Assembly (NCBI GenBank): GCA_026193735.1
Contig: JAPHUJ010000272.1
Coordinates: 1 to 13,917 of the forward strand
Direction of reading: 5' to 3'
DNA: 13,917 nucleotides
From: Sulfurovum sp.
Lineage (GTDB): Bacteria > Campylobacterota > Campylobacteria > Campylobacterales > Sulfurovaceae
Shown here: positions 1-7,450 of the stretch, one piece after another
Layout: each line of letters opens with the position of its first letter
Position numbering within the stretch: position 1 is the first letter of the stretch
The notes under the pieces: generated by a model
What the model saw: only the letters and a program-made list of their open reading frames with translations
Database searches by the model: none
Told to the model about the DNA's origin: nothing
Program-made: the position numbers and the translations under genes

Positions 1-212
1 ATAAGCGGATGGTTTGGTTTTAGACTAGGTGTTGTTACTTCCAAGTCACTTGTCTCCGGATCAAAAAAAGCTGATGGGAGTATGCGATTGTCCGCTTCAT
101 CTGTGTACGCTTCTTTGACATTGTCATCAAAGAAAGTACATCCTCCGCCTAATTTGTTCGCTATGGCTTTGGTAGTGAGTCCGTAACCGAAGAGTGTAGG
201 TTTTGTTTGCAT
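1..212 (-). CDS. murD: UDP-N-acetylmuramoyl-L-alanine--D-glutamate ligase, N-terminal part (cut by window edge)
   Basis: MurD is the cytoplasmic ATP-dependent ligase that adds D-glutamate to UDP-MurNAc-L-Ala in peptidoglycan precursor synthesis. Only the first 70 or so codons are here, read leftward from ATG at 212-210. The translation starts MQTKPTLFGYGLTTKAIANK, continues through a CTFFDD stretch and later reads VTTPSLKPNHPLI. The early glycine-rich LFGYG...TTKAIA turn, the FDD and the 'TTPS..P.HPLI' segment are how I recognise the short N-terminal domain of campylobacterial MurD. The ATP-binding and ligase domains lie outside the window. The start is one base past the mraY stop (TAA at 216-214), and no clear ribosome binding site precedes it, so translation is probably coupled to mraY. 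Family call is from sequence pattern plus position next to mraY. Confidence 0.85.
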   Translation of the reverse strand, partial: MQTKPTLFGYGLTTKAIANKLGGGCTFFDDNVKEAYTDEADNRILPSAFFDPETSDLEVTTPSLKPNHPL

Positions 213-213
213 T

Positions 214-1272
214 TTATCTGAACTTAAAGGAGATGAGTGCAAGTACATTTGAGATAAATGCGATCATCCAAAAACGTACGATGATCTTATTTTCTGCCCA
301 TTTTTTGAGTTCAAAATGGTGATGTATGGGAGCCATAAGAAAGACACGTTTCCCACGTAGTTTAAAACTTCCTACTTGCAGTATGACGGAGACAGTTTCT
401 ATCACAAAAATGAGACCTATAAGGATAAGCAGTATCTCACTTTTCCCCAAGATGGCAAGATAGGCTAAAAAACCACCGATGGCAAGGCTACCAGTGTCCC
501 CCATAAAAATCTCTGCAGGGTAACAATTGTACCATAGGAAACCAAGTAACCCACCTATGAGTGCAGAGGCGAGTATCATGACTTCACCCACACCTTTGAT
601 ATTTGGCACAAGAAGATATTGGCTAAAGATAGCATGACCTGTCACATAGATGATAAGTCCCAAGGTGACCAATGAGATAATAGATGGTACCGTTGCAAGC
701 CCATCAAGCCCATCGGTAAGATTGACTGCATTGGTTGTGGCTAAAAATACAAGTACCCAAAATGGAATGGCTGCATACCCTAAGTCGAAAAGGGGTGTTT
801 TGAGAAAAGGTACATAAAATTCTGTCGGGAAGCCTGCGTAGACCAGCATCCCGGTTGCAAGTACTGCGATGAAAGCCTGTAATCCCATTTTACCTCTAGG
901 TGTCAGTCCTTCCAGATTATCCGCGGCAAGTACTTTCCCCAGATCATCTTTAAATCCGACTAAGCCAAAACCAGTGAGTACGATAAGTCCACCAAGTATG
1001 TAGAGGTTGGATAAATTTACAGTAAGTACAGCAGCAAATAGTGTAGAAAGTAAAAATATTGCACCACCCATAGTTGGCGTATGACGTTTCCCTTCATGTG
1101 CAGGAACATATTTACTGATGGGTTGTTTTGCATTTTTTGAGATAGCCCAAGAAAGATATTTTGGCATGATAAAGAGTGTCAGCACAAAAGCGATAAAAAA
1201 TGCGACACCTGCACGCACTGAAATGTATCCGAAAAGATTAATATCTAAGAGTTGGGAGAGTTCATATAGCAT
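214..1272 (-). CDS. mraY: Phospho-N-acetylmuramoyl-pentapeptide-transferase (lipid I synthase)
   Basis: MraY is an integral inner-membrane enzyme that transfers phospho-MurNAc-pentapeptide from UDP to undecaprenyl phosphate, giving lipid I. The protein is 352 aa from ATG 1272, a usual length, with about ten hydrophobic segments. Family signatures are plain: RHTPTMGG (residues 63-70), the FKDD aspartate pair (D109, D110), [10 protein letters not shown] with D187, MGDTGSLA with D259, and the APIHHHFEL histidine motif (H317-H319). An upstream in-frame TTG at 1278 would add two residues; ATG 1272 fits better because homologues begin with a similar M-L/Y-Y-x-L sequence. It forms a leftward pair with murD and is divergent from gpmI. 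The spacer from 1279 to about 1380 is very AT-rich and probably holds its promoter, which I could not pin down. Confidence 0.97.
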   Translation of the reverse strand: MLYELSQLLDINLFGYISVRAGVAFFIAFVLTLFIMPKYLSWAISKNAKQPISKYVPAHEGKRHTPTMGGAIFLLSTLFAAVLTVNLSNLYILGGLIVLTGFGLVGFKDDLGKVLAADNLEGLTPRGKMGLQAFIAVLATGMLVYAGFPTEFYVPFLKTPLFDLGYAAIPFWVLVFLATTNAVNLTDGLDGLATVPSIISLVTLGLIIYVTGHAIFSQYLLVPNIKGVGEVMILASALIGGLLGFLWYNCYPAEIFMGDTGSLAIGGFLAYLAILGKSEILLILIGLIFVIETVSVILQVGSFKLRGKRVFLMAPIHHHFELKKWAENKIIVRFWMIAFISNVLALISFKFR

Positions 1273-1367
1273 GGGCAACTTTCGTTTAAATTTTTCAATT
1301 AAAGAATTAAGAAAGTTTATTTTACTATTATTTCAATAAAAAAGAATAATTACTAACTTTAATTGTG

Positions 1368-1481
1368 TATAAACCTAAAATGTGTCTAGTCGTATGAGCC
1401 AACTGCTGAAGTTATCGCAGTGTATAGCTTTAGCAGGGCTCTCTGACAACGTAGCTTTATGGACTTTGCTCAAAAAGCGTT
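1368..1481 (+). promoter_or_regulatory. Candidate promoter and structured RNA leader upstream of gpmI
   Basis: A TATAAA at 1368-1373 could serve as -10, placing a start near 1380. Downstream is a region noticeably less AT-rich than the spacer around it that folds strongly. GAGCC (1396-1400) pairs with GGCTC (1437-1441), and after an AA bulge CTGCTGAAG (1403-1411) pairs with CTTTAGCAG (1428-1436), including one G-U pair, giving a 14-bp stem with a 16-nt loop. A second stem pairs AAC and GCTTT (1448-1450, 1454-1458) with AAAGC and GTT (1474-1481). The G-U pair would become a C-A mismatch in RNA from the other strand, which favours rightward transcription. I do not recognise a known RNA family. 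It could be a gpmI leader or an independent small RNA. Confidence 0.45.
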
Positions 1482-1506
1482 CTAAGTAATGGAAAAGAGA
1501 TAAAAT

Positions 1507-2988
1507 ATGAAACAGCAAAAAACAATTTTAATTATTACCGATGGCATAGGATATAAACCGGACAGTACATGTAATGCATTTAAAGATGCTGTAAAACCTA
1601 CTTATGATATGCTTTTTGAAACAGCACCTAGAGCGCTTATTTCTACACATGGTTTAAGTGTAGGTTTGCCTGAAGGACAGATGGGAAACTCTGAAGTCGG
1701 ACATATGACGATAGGATCCGGGCGTATTTTGTATCAGGATCTGGTGAAAGTTTCTTTGGCACTTGAAGATGGTAGTATTGAAGAAAATAAAGTTTTGAAT
1801 GATACCTTGTCTAAAAGTGACCGTGTGCATTTGATAGGTCTGCTTAGTGACGGTGGTGTACATTCGCACATAGAACACACTATTGGTTTTGCAAAGCTTG
1901 CAAAAAGTAGAGGGAAAAGAGTTTTTTTACATTTGATCACAGACGGTAGGGATGTAAGTCCTACATCAGCTAAAACATATGTGGCTCAAATAGAAGAGAT
2001 ATGTGACAAGAGTATTTCTATCGCAACCATAGGCGGGCGTTTTTTTACGATGGACAGAGATAACCGTTGGGAAAGAGTGGAAAAGGGATATCGTGCCATC
2101 GCTGAGGCTAAACCTTCTACTTTACTTAGCCCTGAAGCGTATGTTGATGAGAGTTATGCAAAAAAAGAGACGGATGAGTTTATAGAACCTGTTGCGTTTG
2201 CAAATTATGCAGGGTTGGAAGAGGATGATGTTGTCATTTTGACTAATTTCCGGTCAGACAGGGTTAGGGAGATCACCGCAGCTTTAGGGGATGAGCATTT
2301 TGATGAGTTTGCATGCAAATTTACACCACTTAATATCGCTACGATGACAAAGTATGATGCAAGTTTCCCTTATCCGATACTTTTTCCTAAAGAAGCCCCA
2401 AAACATACTTTGGCTGAAGTGATAAGTGATGCAGGACTAAGACAACTTCATACGGCAGAAACCGAAAAGTATGCGCATGTGACTTTCTTTATGAATGGTG
2501 GTATAGAAGAGCCTATGATAGGAGAGAGCAGGGTGCTCATTCCAAGTCCTGATGTGAGAACATATGATATGAAACCGGAGATGTCTGCGCCCCAGGTTGG
2601 TGAAGCTGTACGTACGGCGATGGATGAGTCCTACGATTTCATCGTAGTAAACTTTGCCAATGGAGATATGGTAGGACATACGGGGAACTATAAGGCAGCA
2701 TGCTTAGCGGTGAATGCAGTCGATACGGAACTTGGGCTCATACTAAACAAAGCAAAAGAAGACGGATATGCTGTAGTTCTTACTTCTGATCATGGAAACT
2801 GTGAAGAGATGTGTGATATGAATGGGCGTATTTTGACAAATCACACAGTAGGAGAAGTATGGTGTTTTGTGATAGCTGAAGGTGTAGAAGAACTCAAAAG
2901 AGGGTGTGGATTAAATAACGTTGCACCTACAGTACTTAAACTGATGGGACTGGAGATACCTGAGGAAATGGATGAAGCGATCATATAA
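1507..2988 (+). CDS. gpmI: 2,3-bisphosphoglycerate-independent phosphoglycerate mutase
   Basis: A cytoplasmic glycolysis/gluconeogenesis enzyme that interconverts 3- and 2-phosphoglycerate using two metal ions (usually manganese) and a phosphoserine intermediate. The protein is 493 aa, close to the usual 490-515. Visible motifs are the N-terminal ITDGIGY with metal ligand D12, the nucleophile S62 in [16 protein letters not shown] (around 116-121), [12 protein letters not shown] (145-155), [41 protein letters not shown] and [10 protein letters not shown]. Together these cover both the phosphatase-like and phosphotransferase domains, so it looks intact. The ATG is preceded by GGAAAAGAG at 1491-1499. 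It is divergent from mraY and followed after 72 bp by an unknown gene. Confidence 0.97.
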   Translation: MKQQKTILIITDGIGYKPDSTCNAFKDAVKPTYDMLFETAPRALISTHGLSVGLPEGQMGNSEVGHMTIGSGRILYQDLVKVSLALEDGSIEENKVLNDTLSKSDRVHLIGLLSDGGVHSHIEHTIGFAKLAKSRGKRVFLHLITDGRDVSPTSAKTYVAQIEEICDKSISIATIGGRFFTMDRDNRWERVEKGYRAIAEAKPSTLLSPEAYVDESYAKKETDEFIEPVAFANYAGLEEDDVVILTNFRSDRVREITAALGDEHFDEFACKFTPLNIATMTKYDASFPYPILFPKEAPKHTLAEVISDAGLRQLHTAETEKYAHVTFFMNGGIEEPMIGESRVLIPSPDVRTYDMKPEMSAPQVGEAVRTAMDESYDFIVVNFANGDMVGHTGNYKAACLAVNAVDTELGLILNKAKEDGYAVVLTSDHGNCEEMCDMNGRILTNHTVGEVWCFVIAEGVEELKRGCGLNNVAPTVLKLMGLEIPEEMDEAII

Positions 2989-3060
2989 GTTTAATGTTAC
3001 TGATTTGAGAGTATGATAAGAGAAATAAATATTTTCTCGTAGAAAGAAAGGAATAGATAA

Positions 3061-3399
3061 ATGAACAGAGCAATTACGAAATCTGTAGCAATTTTATTTG
3101 CACAAATTATCAAAATGGACAATAGAGATGTAGAAAAATCAGTTCCTCTTTTTTGTAAAATTATGGGAGAAAATTTTGAGGGTACTCATGAACAGGTAAA
3201 GGAATTGCTCTATAAAATTATGGATGAAGAATATGATCTGGATGAACATATTGAAATTATCAATAAAGCATTATGTGAGGACCAGCTTTCAAAATATCAT
3301 TTTTTAGAGCAATTGAATCATATTATTTATTCTGATACTATCACTCCAAAGGATTACGAATATTTTGAAAATATTAAAAATAAACTCTTTTCATGTTAG
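3061..3399 (+). CDS. Uncharacterised 112-aa acidic helical protein (weakly TerB-like)
   Basis: I do not recognise this protein with confidence. It is 112 aa, rich in Asp, Glu, Ile and Lys, predicted mostly helical, with no signal peptide, membrane segment or cysteine pair. The second half (about 40-110) has a pattern of acidic helices with 'DEHIEIINKAL' and later 'YHFLEQLNHIIYSD' followed by 'TPKDYEYFENIK'. That faintly resembles TerB-like helical bundles, where aspartates sit between helices; this is a guess. ATG 3061 has a good ribosome binding site, AAAGGAA at 3047-3053. The gene sits between gpmI and fabG in the same direction, with 54 bp to fabG, and its AT content matches its surroundings. 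A short inverted repeat (GAGAAA 3020-3025 with TTTCTC 3033-3038) lies just upstream. Confidence 0.75.
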   Translation: MNRAITKSVAILFAQIIKMDNRDVEKSVPLFCKIMGENFEGTHEQVKELLYKIMDEEYDLDEHIEIINKALCEDQLSKYHFLEQLNHIIYSDTITPKDYEYFENIKNKLFSC

Positions 3400-3453
3400 C
3401 TTCTAAAGACCTACATGTTACAATCATTGAATTAAAATTTAAAAAGGGTAAAG

Positions 3454-4197
3454 ATGGTATTTTCGGGTAATAATGTTCTGGTCACTGGTGCAAGCAGAGG
3501 GATAGGTGCAGAGATAGCGAAAAGTCTCGCTGCTTTTGGTTTGAAAGTATGGGTTAATTATCGTTCAGGAGAGGCTGAAGCGAATGCTGTGAAAGCAGAG
3601 ATAGAAGCAGCAGGCGGAAAAGCAGAAGTGATCGGTTTTGATGTAAGTGATGAAGAAGCATTTGTAGCAGCGATGAAAAATATCGTTGAAGCAGACGGGG
3701 AACTGGCTTACTTGGTGAATAATGCAGGTATCACGAAAGACAAATTGGCAATGCGTATGAAAGCAGATGAGTTTATGGATGTTATTAACGCAAATTTAAA
3801 ATCAACATTTATAGGATGCCGTGAAGCGATAAAAGTGATGGGTAAAAAACGTTTTGGCTCTGTGGTGAACATCGCTTCAATCGTAGGTGAAACAGGTAAT
3901 GCAGGGCAGACAAACTACGCTGCAAGTAAAGGCGGAACGATAGCGATGACAAAAAGTTTTGCCATTGAAGCAGCACCTAGAAACATCCGTTATAATACGA
4001 TCACACCGGGGTTCATCGCTACGGAGATGACTGATGTACTGAAAGATGAGGTAAAAGATGCGTTCACTTCAAAGATACCAATGGCTAGATTTGGCGAACC
4101 AAAAGAGGTAGCTGAAGCCGTAGCTTTTTTACTCTCTGACCACGCTTCTTACATTACGGGTGAGACTCTTAAAGTCAATGGCGGGATGTTCATGTAA
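3454..4197 (+). CDS. fabG: 3-oxoacyl-[acyl-carrier-protein] reductase
   Basis: FabG performs the NADPH-dependent reduction of 3-oxoacyl-ACP to 3-hydroxyacyl-ACP in type II fatty acid synthesis, in the cytoplasm. The protein is 247 aa, the standard length for this short-chain dehydrogenase. The Rossmann cofactor site TGASRGIG (G12, G16, G18), the NNAG motif (89-92) and the catalytic set N114, S142, Y155, K159 are all visible. The C-terminal 'SDHASYITGETLKVNGGM' is typical of FabG rather than other short-chain reductases. ATG 3454 follows an A-rich AAAAAGGG site at 3441-3448. In related bacteria I recall fabG lying close to acpP and fabF, which here lie 8.7 kb away on the far side of the accessory block, supporting the fatty-acid role. 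Confidence 0.95.
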   Translation: MVFSGNNVLVTGASRGIGAEIAKSLAAFGLKVWVNYRSGEAEANAVKAEIEAAGGKAEVIGFDVSDEEAFVAAMKNIVEADGELAYLVNNAGITKDKLAMRMKADEFMDVINANLKSTFIGCREAIKVMGKKRFGSVVNIASIVGETGNAGQTNYAASKGGTIAMTKSFAIEAAPRNIRYNTITPGFIATEMTDVLKDEVKDAFTSKIPMARFGEPKEVAEAVAFLLSDHASYITGETLKVNGGMFM

Positions 4198-4207
4198 CTT
4201 TTAAAGT

Positions 4208-4230
4208 AGCTTTTTTTCTGAAGCTTCTTT
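4208..4230 (+). terminator. Weak candidate intrinsic terminator after fabG
   Basis: AGCTT (4208-4212) pairs with AAGCT (4221-4225) around an 8-nt T-rich loop and is followed by TCTTTT. It lies in the 32-bp gap between the convergent ends of fabG and the leftward membrane-protein gene. The stem is only 5 bp, so efficiency would be low; placement is the main support. Confidence 0.3.
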
Positions 4231-4886
4231 TAACGAAAAGTTTTCTTTAATAAATACCACAAAAAAAGTCCAGCGGCAGCTATGATGAAACCTATCATAA
4301 GCATGTCGCTGTATGCGATGAGTACCTTTTCAAAATTCTTGATCAAATAGATCCACAGTATAATAGCAACGAGTGTACTGCACAGTACAACAGACAGAGT
4401 CACACGATGTTGCAAACCGATCAAAAAACCTACAAAACTTCCCACTACAGGACCTGTCATGGCAAAAGGTGTCAATACAAATAAAATGAGGCCAATAACA
4501 CCATAACGTTTAATGAGAGGTTCATATTTGTGTGCATTCTTTTGAGAACGTTCCAAGTACTGAGTGAGCGGTGGGTAAGAGACGAAGTCAAGTTTGTTCC
4601 AACTCAATACAAAAAGAGGATATAAAACGAGTACCATAATGGATTCGATAAAAAAATTGAAGGCTACAAGAAAAGTAGTATCCATTTGTGCCGATACGCC
4701 GATAGAGAGCCCTGCCATTCGTCCAAATATGACGTTAGTGGCAGTAATACTGAGTACTTCTTGAAGATAGTCTGGAAAAAAAAGAGCGCAAAGTAATACA
4801 AGTATGAAATAACACCCCAACATTATGAGTCCTAAAAGTAAGATTTGACCCTCTTTCTGTTTTAAAAATGCATTGTTGATTTTCAA
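4230..4886 (-). CDS. COG2426-type 'small multidrug export' family membrane protein
   Basis: A 218-aa integral inner-membrane protein with about five hydrophobic segments (roughly 15-37, 75-98, 128-158, 162-183, 190-213). The segment around 128-158 reads 'YGVIGLILFVLTPFAMTGPVVGSFVGF', here split only for description: a glycine, then FVLTPFAMTGP, then VGSFVGF. A Pro-(x)n-TG-Pro re-entrant-like motif followed by small residues is typical of COG2426/Sm_multidrug_ex proteins. The family name is historical; transport substrate is unproven. The start is TTG at 4886-4884, with AGAAGG about 8 nt upstream on the minus strand; no ATG or GTG is better placed. It is divergent from RR1 across a 112-bp spacer with a 22-bp palindrome, and convergent with fabG. 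Confidence 0.7.
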   Translation of the reverse strand: MKINNAFLKQKEGQILLLGLIMLGCYFILVLLCALFFPDYLQEVLSITATNVIFGRMAGLSIGVSAQMDTTFLVAFNFFIESIMVLVLYPLFVLSWNKLDFVSYPPLTQYLERSQKNAHKYEPLIKRYGVIGLILFVLTPFAMTGPVVGSFVGFLIGLQHRVTLSVVLCSTLVAIILWIYLIKNFEKVLIAYSDMLMIGFIIAAAGLFLWYLLKKTFR

Positions 4887-4925
4887 AAGTTTACCTTCTA
4901 TTTAATATATGGAATATAAAGTATA

Positions 4926-4967
4926 ACATGATATTGTCGTATCATGTAAATAATTTTGAGGTATAAT
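4926..4967 (+). promoter_or_regulatory. RR1 promoter with 22-bp palindromic operator candidate
   Basis: ACATGATA (4926-4933) and TATCATGT (4940-4947) form a perfect inverted repeat with a 6-bp spacer. A consensus -10, TATAAT, is at 4962-4967, so the right arm covers the expected -35 zone for RR1. On the minus strand TATACT (4925-4920) abuts the left arm and could be the -10 of the divergent membrane-protein gene. A dimeric regulator here could control both directions. It does not resemble the 11-bp tandem repeats found further right. Confidence 0.55.
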
Positions 4968-4998
4968 AATCGATAAAATAGTAAAAAGAGGTAAAGTA

Positions 4999-5652
4999 TT
5001 GGCACGGATACTTGTATTAGAAGATGACAAACTATTCAATGAAACTCTTGAAGATTTTTTAGAAGAAGAGGGGCATATTATACAGTGTGCGTTAGACCCT
5101 TATACTGCACTTGATCTAACCTATGAAAATGTCTTTGATCTGTACCTTTTTGATGTAAATTTACCCTATGAAAATGGATTTGAACTTTTACAGAAGTTAC
5201 GTCAAAGTGGGGATGAAACACCATGTATATTTATCACGTCCAGAGAAGATAAAGCATCGTTGAAAGAGGGGTTTGAAAATGGAGGGGATGATTATATTTA
5301 TAAACCTGTAGATCTGGATGAACTTTTTTTACGTATGCAAGCAGTGCTACGCAGACAGGTACGTAGTCAGATCGTACAGATAGATAGGTATCAGTTTGAT
5401 ATCTTGGCAAAGACACTTTATCAAAATGATAAAGCCCTGGACTTAAGCATTAAAGGGAGTGAACTCCTTTTAGTACTTTTGGAAGGACGGGGAAGAGTGG
5501 TTCCCCTAGATCAAATAAAAGAACGCCTTTGGAGTTCTGCTGAGGAAGCGAGTGACGGAGCATTGAGGGTTTACATCGCTCAACTGAAAAAATATTTCCC
5601 TACGAATATCCACAATGTACGTGGTGTAGGATACCAATTGAGTATAAAATGA
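4999..5652 (+). CDS. OmpR/PhoB-family response regulator (RR1)
   Basis: A cytoplasmic two-component transcription regulator of 217 aa. The receiver domain (about 1-115) has the acidic pair D9/D10, phospho-acceptor D52 in LFDVNLPYENGF, T80 in FITS and K102 in YIYKP. The C-terminal winged-helix domain (about 125-217) ends with RVYIAQLKKYF and VRGVGYQL, the hallmark of OmpR-type DNA binders. The start is TTG 4999, preceded by AAAGAGG at 4985-4991; no other start gives the complete receiver. Its partner kinase HK1 lies 126 bp downstream. It is a paralogue of RR2 (shared NGF..LQ.LR.SG.ETP.IFITS), suggesting tandem duplication. Its target and signal are not shown by the sequence. Confidence 0.92.
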   Translation: MARILVLEDDKLFNETLEDFLEEEGHIIQCALDPYTALDLTYENVFDLYLFDVNLPYENGFELLQKLRQSGDETPCIFITSREDKASLKEGFENGGDDYIYKPVDLDELFLRMQAVLRRQVRSQIVQIDRYQFDILAKTLYQNDKALDLSIKGSELLLVLLEGRGRVVPLDQIKERLWSSAEEASDGALRVYIAQLKKYFPTNIHNVRGVGYQLSIK

Positions 5653-5750
5653 CAAGAATCATAAGTGTTCAAATTCAATGTATAAAGTCACAAAATTATT
5701 TGTGTAAAATTCAGTACAAGAGAGGAACTTCTAGGCTAAAGTCTGATGCA

Positions 5751-5773
5751 ATCCTTTCATTTAGTGAAAGGAT
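5751..5773 (+). promoter_or_regulatory. Hairpin sequestering the HK1 ribosome binding site
   Basis: ATCCTTTCA (5751-5759) and TGAAAGGAT (5765-5773) are perfectly complementary around the 5-nt loop TTTAG. The right arm contains the AAAGGA ribosome binding site (5767-5772) of the HK1 start at 5779. Folding of the mRNA should therefore reduce kinase translation unless the hairpin is opened by heat, a protein, or a ribosome moving through from the in-frame ATG at 5746. Confidence 0.6.
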
Positions 5774-5778
5774 GTAAA

Positions 5779-6624
5779 ATGCTGAGTCGTAAAAAAGAGA
5801 TAATCTTTGCCACAGTTATCTATTTTGTAACAATGTTTACTTTGCTTACTGCAGTGTACCGTTTTTTAGAGACTTGGAAGTCCAATGATCTTAACTTTTT
5901 TATAGCAGGTGCTTTGGTTTTACTTGTGGCAATTGGATGGGGGTACGTTCTTTCTACGCTTATTTTTGCACCTAAAAAACAGATGGAAGATACACTTACT
6001 TCTCTAACAAATGACATTATTCATGAGCTTAACATTCCTCTTTCTACCATAAAAGCAAATACGGCAATGTTAAAAAAAACGATGGAAGATGAAAAGTCTT
6101 TAAAACGTCTTAAACGCATAGAGGATGCCAGTGTGAGACTTAAAAAACTGTATGATGAGCTGGTCTATAGTATTCATAAAGAAATGCATACCATAGAAAA
6201 GGAGCTTTTTGATATACAAGCCTTGGTGGAAGAACGAGTAGAAGTATTTAAAGAACAGAAACGAAATCCGTTTGAACTTATATTAGAACCTTATAAGATA
6301 GAAGCAGACAAGATAGGTTTTGAACAGATGTTTGATAACCTTGTTTCCAATGCCATGAAGTATTCACCTAAAGATACACCTATTCGTGTGACACTGAATA
6401 ATCATATATTAAGTGTGGAAGATGAAGGTGTAGGTATGGGTACAACAGAACTTTTACGTGTACATGAACGATATTATCAGGCAGATGATAAAAAAGATGG
6501 AAAGGGGTTAGGACTTGCTTTGGTCAAAGCATATTGTGATGAAGCAGGGTTAGAAATTCATATCAAGTCTCAAAAAGGTGTAGGTACAAGGCTGAGTTTA
6601 AATCTATCAAAGGTTCATGTTTGA
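5779..6624 (+). CDS. Membrane sensor histidine kinase lacking a periplasmic sensor domain (HK1)
   Basis: A 281-aa inner-membrane kinase expected to phosphorylate RR1. Two membrane segments (about 7-28 and 39-62) are joined by only about ten residues, so there is no room for a periplasmic sensor domain; the signal is probably sensed in the membrane or through a partner. The HisKA motif IIHELNIPLSTIKA holds H82, and the ATPase domain shows N-box FDNLVSNAMKYS, G1 DEGVGMG, F-box RYYQAD and G2 GKGLGLALVKAY. An in-frame ATG at 5746 would add 11 residues but lacks a placed ribosome binding site, whereas ATG 5779 has AAAGGA 6 nt upstream; I chose 5779. Paralogous to HK2 in the catalytic half. It probably shares the transcript of RR1. 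Confidence 0.88.
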   Translation: MLSRKKEIIFATVIYFVTMFTLLTAVYRFLETWKSNDLNFFIAGALVLLVAIGWGYVLSTLIFAPKKQMEDTLTSLTNDIIHELNIPLSTIKANTAMLKKTMEDEKSLKRLKRIEDASVRLKKLYDELVYSIHKEMHTIEKELFDIQALVEERVEVFKEQKRNPFELILEPYKIEADKIGFEQMFDNLVSNAMKYSPKDTPIRVTLNNHILSVEDEGVGMGTTELLRVHERYYQADDKKDGKGLGLALVKAYCDEAGLEIHIKSQKGVGTRLSLNLSKVHV

Positions 6625-6643
6625 AACAGACTTTAGGGTGTGA

Positions 6644-6675
6644 TTCACGTTTTATTCATTTTAGCATACTACTAT
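6644..6675 (+). promoter_or_regulatory. Tandem 11-bp response-regulator box and -10 for the RR2 operon
   Basis: TTCAC (6644-6648) and TTCAT (6655-6659) start 11 bp apart, each preceded by A. A TACTAT hexamer, 4/6 to the -10 consensus, begins at 6670, 15 bp after the start of the second copy, the same offset as at three other sites in this window. Transcription would start near 6682, before the leader ORF. A short inverted repeat, ACTAC (6668-6672) with GTAGT (6682-6686), overlaps the expected start. This is the weakest of the five boxes in base match. Confidence 0.45.
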
Positions 6676-6701
6676 AGGATTGTAGTAAAAAAGGATTATT
6701 T

Positions 6702-6785
6702 ATGAAATTTAAAATGATATTATTTACTTTGGAAGGGTGGAACAAAGTAGAGGTCCTGTCCTGGCACGTAAAGATGAATAAATGA
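6702..6785 (+). CDS. 27-codon leader ORF overlapping the RR2 start (ATGA)
   Basis: ATG 6702 has AAGGA at 6691-6695 with ideal spacing. The ORF encodes a 27-residue basic peptide that begins MKFKMILFTLEGWNK and ends WHVKMNK; its TGA (6783-6785) overlaps the RR2 ATG (6782-6784). RR2 has only a poor site of its own (AAAGATGA), so a ribosome finishing this ORF probably re-initiates on RR2. It would be the first reading frame on the transcript from the 6670 promoter. I see no known family. It may work by being translated rather than through its product; chance cannot be excluded at this length. Confidence 0.5.
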   Translation: MKFKMILFTLEGWNKVEVLSWHVKMNK

Positions 6786-7450
6786 TAGCAACTATTTTAC
6801 TTCTTGAAGATGACCAGCAGCTTAGCGATACCGTTAAGCAGTTTTTAGAATATCATGGATATGGGGTGCTTTGTGCTTATGATGGAGAACAGGCACAAAA
6901 CATTGCTTATGAAAAACATATAGACTTGATGCTTCTTGATGTTAAGGTACCCCATCAAAATGGTTTTGACTTTTTACAAATCTTGCGTCACAGTGGCGTG
7001 GAAACACCAGCGATCTTCATTACTTCTTTAAACAGTGTGGAAGATGTCACGCGCGGATTTGATAGTGGATGTGATGATTATATACGTAAACCTTTTGCAC
7101 TTAAAGAACTTCTTGTCAGGGTAGAAGCATTACTGAAGCGTCGTTACGGGACATACGATGAAAAGATAGATTTAGGGGAAGGGTTATTGTTTGATATTAA
7201 AGAAACACTTCTGACTAAAAATAACCAAAGAGTAGCGATTAAAACAAAAGAAGCAAAACTCCTTTCTCTTTTTTTAGAATACCCCAATGAACTGTTAACG
7301 TATGATAAAATATTTGAACGTTTATGGAATTATGAAGAGGAACCAAGTGCCGGCAGTTTGAGGTCTTATGTAAAAACGGTACGTTCTTTTCTGGGCAAAG
7401 ACAATGTAGAAACCATTAAAAATGTTGGATATAGATTTGTTAAAGAGTGA
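6782..7450 (+). CDS. OmpR/PhoB-family response regulator (RR2), likely master of the copper-uptake regulon
   Basis: A 222-aa response regulator. The receiver domain (about 1-118) has D10/D11, phospho-acceptor D53 in LLDVKVPHQNGF, T81 in FITS and K103 in YIRKP. The winged-helix domain (about 130-222) carries 'IKTKEAKLLSLFLEYPNELLTYDKIFERLW', described here as the TKEAKLL and YDKIFERLW helices, then SLRSYVKTVRSFL and IKNVGYRFV. The start overlaps the leader ORF stop, and its 3' end overlaps HK2 by 29 nt, so the three reading frames are likely coupled. A tandem 11-bp box lies upstream of its own operon and upstream of DUF2202, tonB and the receptor; I infer that RR2 binds these and activates itself. 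RR1 cannot be ruled out as the binder. Confidence 0.92.
   Translation: MIATILLLEDDQQLSDTVKQFLEYHGYGVLCAYDGEQAQNIAYEKHIDLMLLDVKVPHQNGFDFLQILRHSGVETPAIFITSLNSVEDVTRGFDSGCDDYIRKPFALKELLVRVEALLKRRYGTYDEKIDLGEGLLFDIKETLLTKNNQRVAIKTKEAKLLSLFLEYPNELLTYDKIFERLWNYEEEPSAGSLRSYVKTVRSFLGKDNVETIKNVGYRFVKE

Noticed and set aside
1118..1339. Plus-strand open frame opposite the start of mraY
   Set aside because: It lies antisense to the conserved mraY coding region, has no ribosome binding site and no recognisable protein pattern.
1396..1481. tRNA or signal-recognition RNA in the mraY-gpmI spacer
   Set aside because: No cloverleaf with a TTCGA-type arm and no SRP apical-loop consensus on either strand; the element stays unassigned.
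3020..3038. GAGAAA/TTTCTC inverted repeat as the gpmI terminator
   Set aside because: The stem is 6 bp of mostly A-T pairs and is not followed by a T-run, so it is mentioned only with the next gene.
5746..5778. Longer HK1 starting at ATG 5746
   Set aside because: The nearest purine-rich site (AGAGAGG around 5719-5725) is some 20 nt away, while ATG 5779 has AAAGGA at proper spacing and begins a normal kinase N-terminus.
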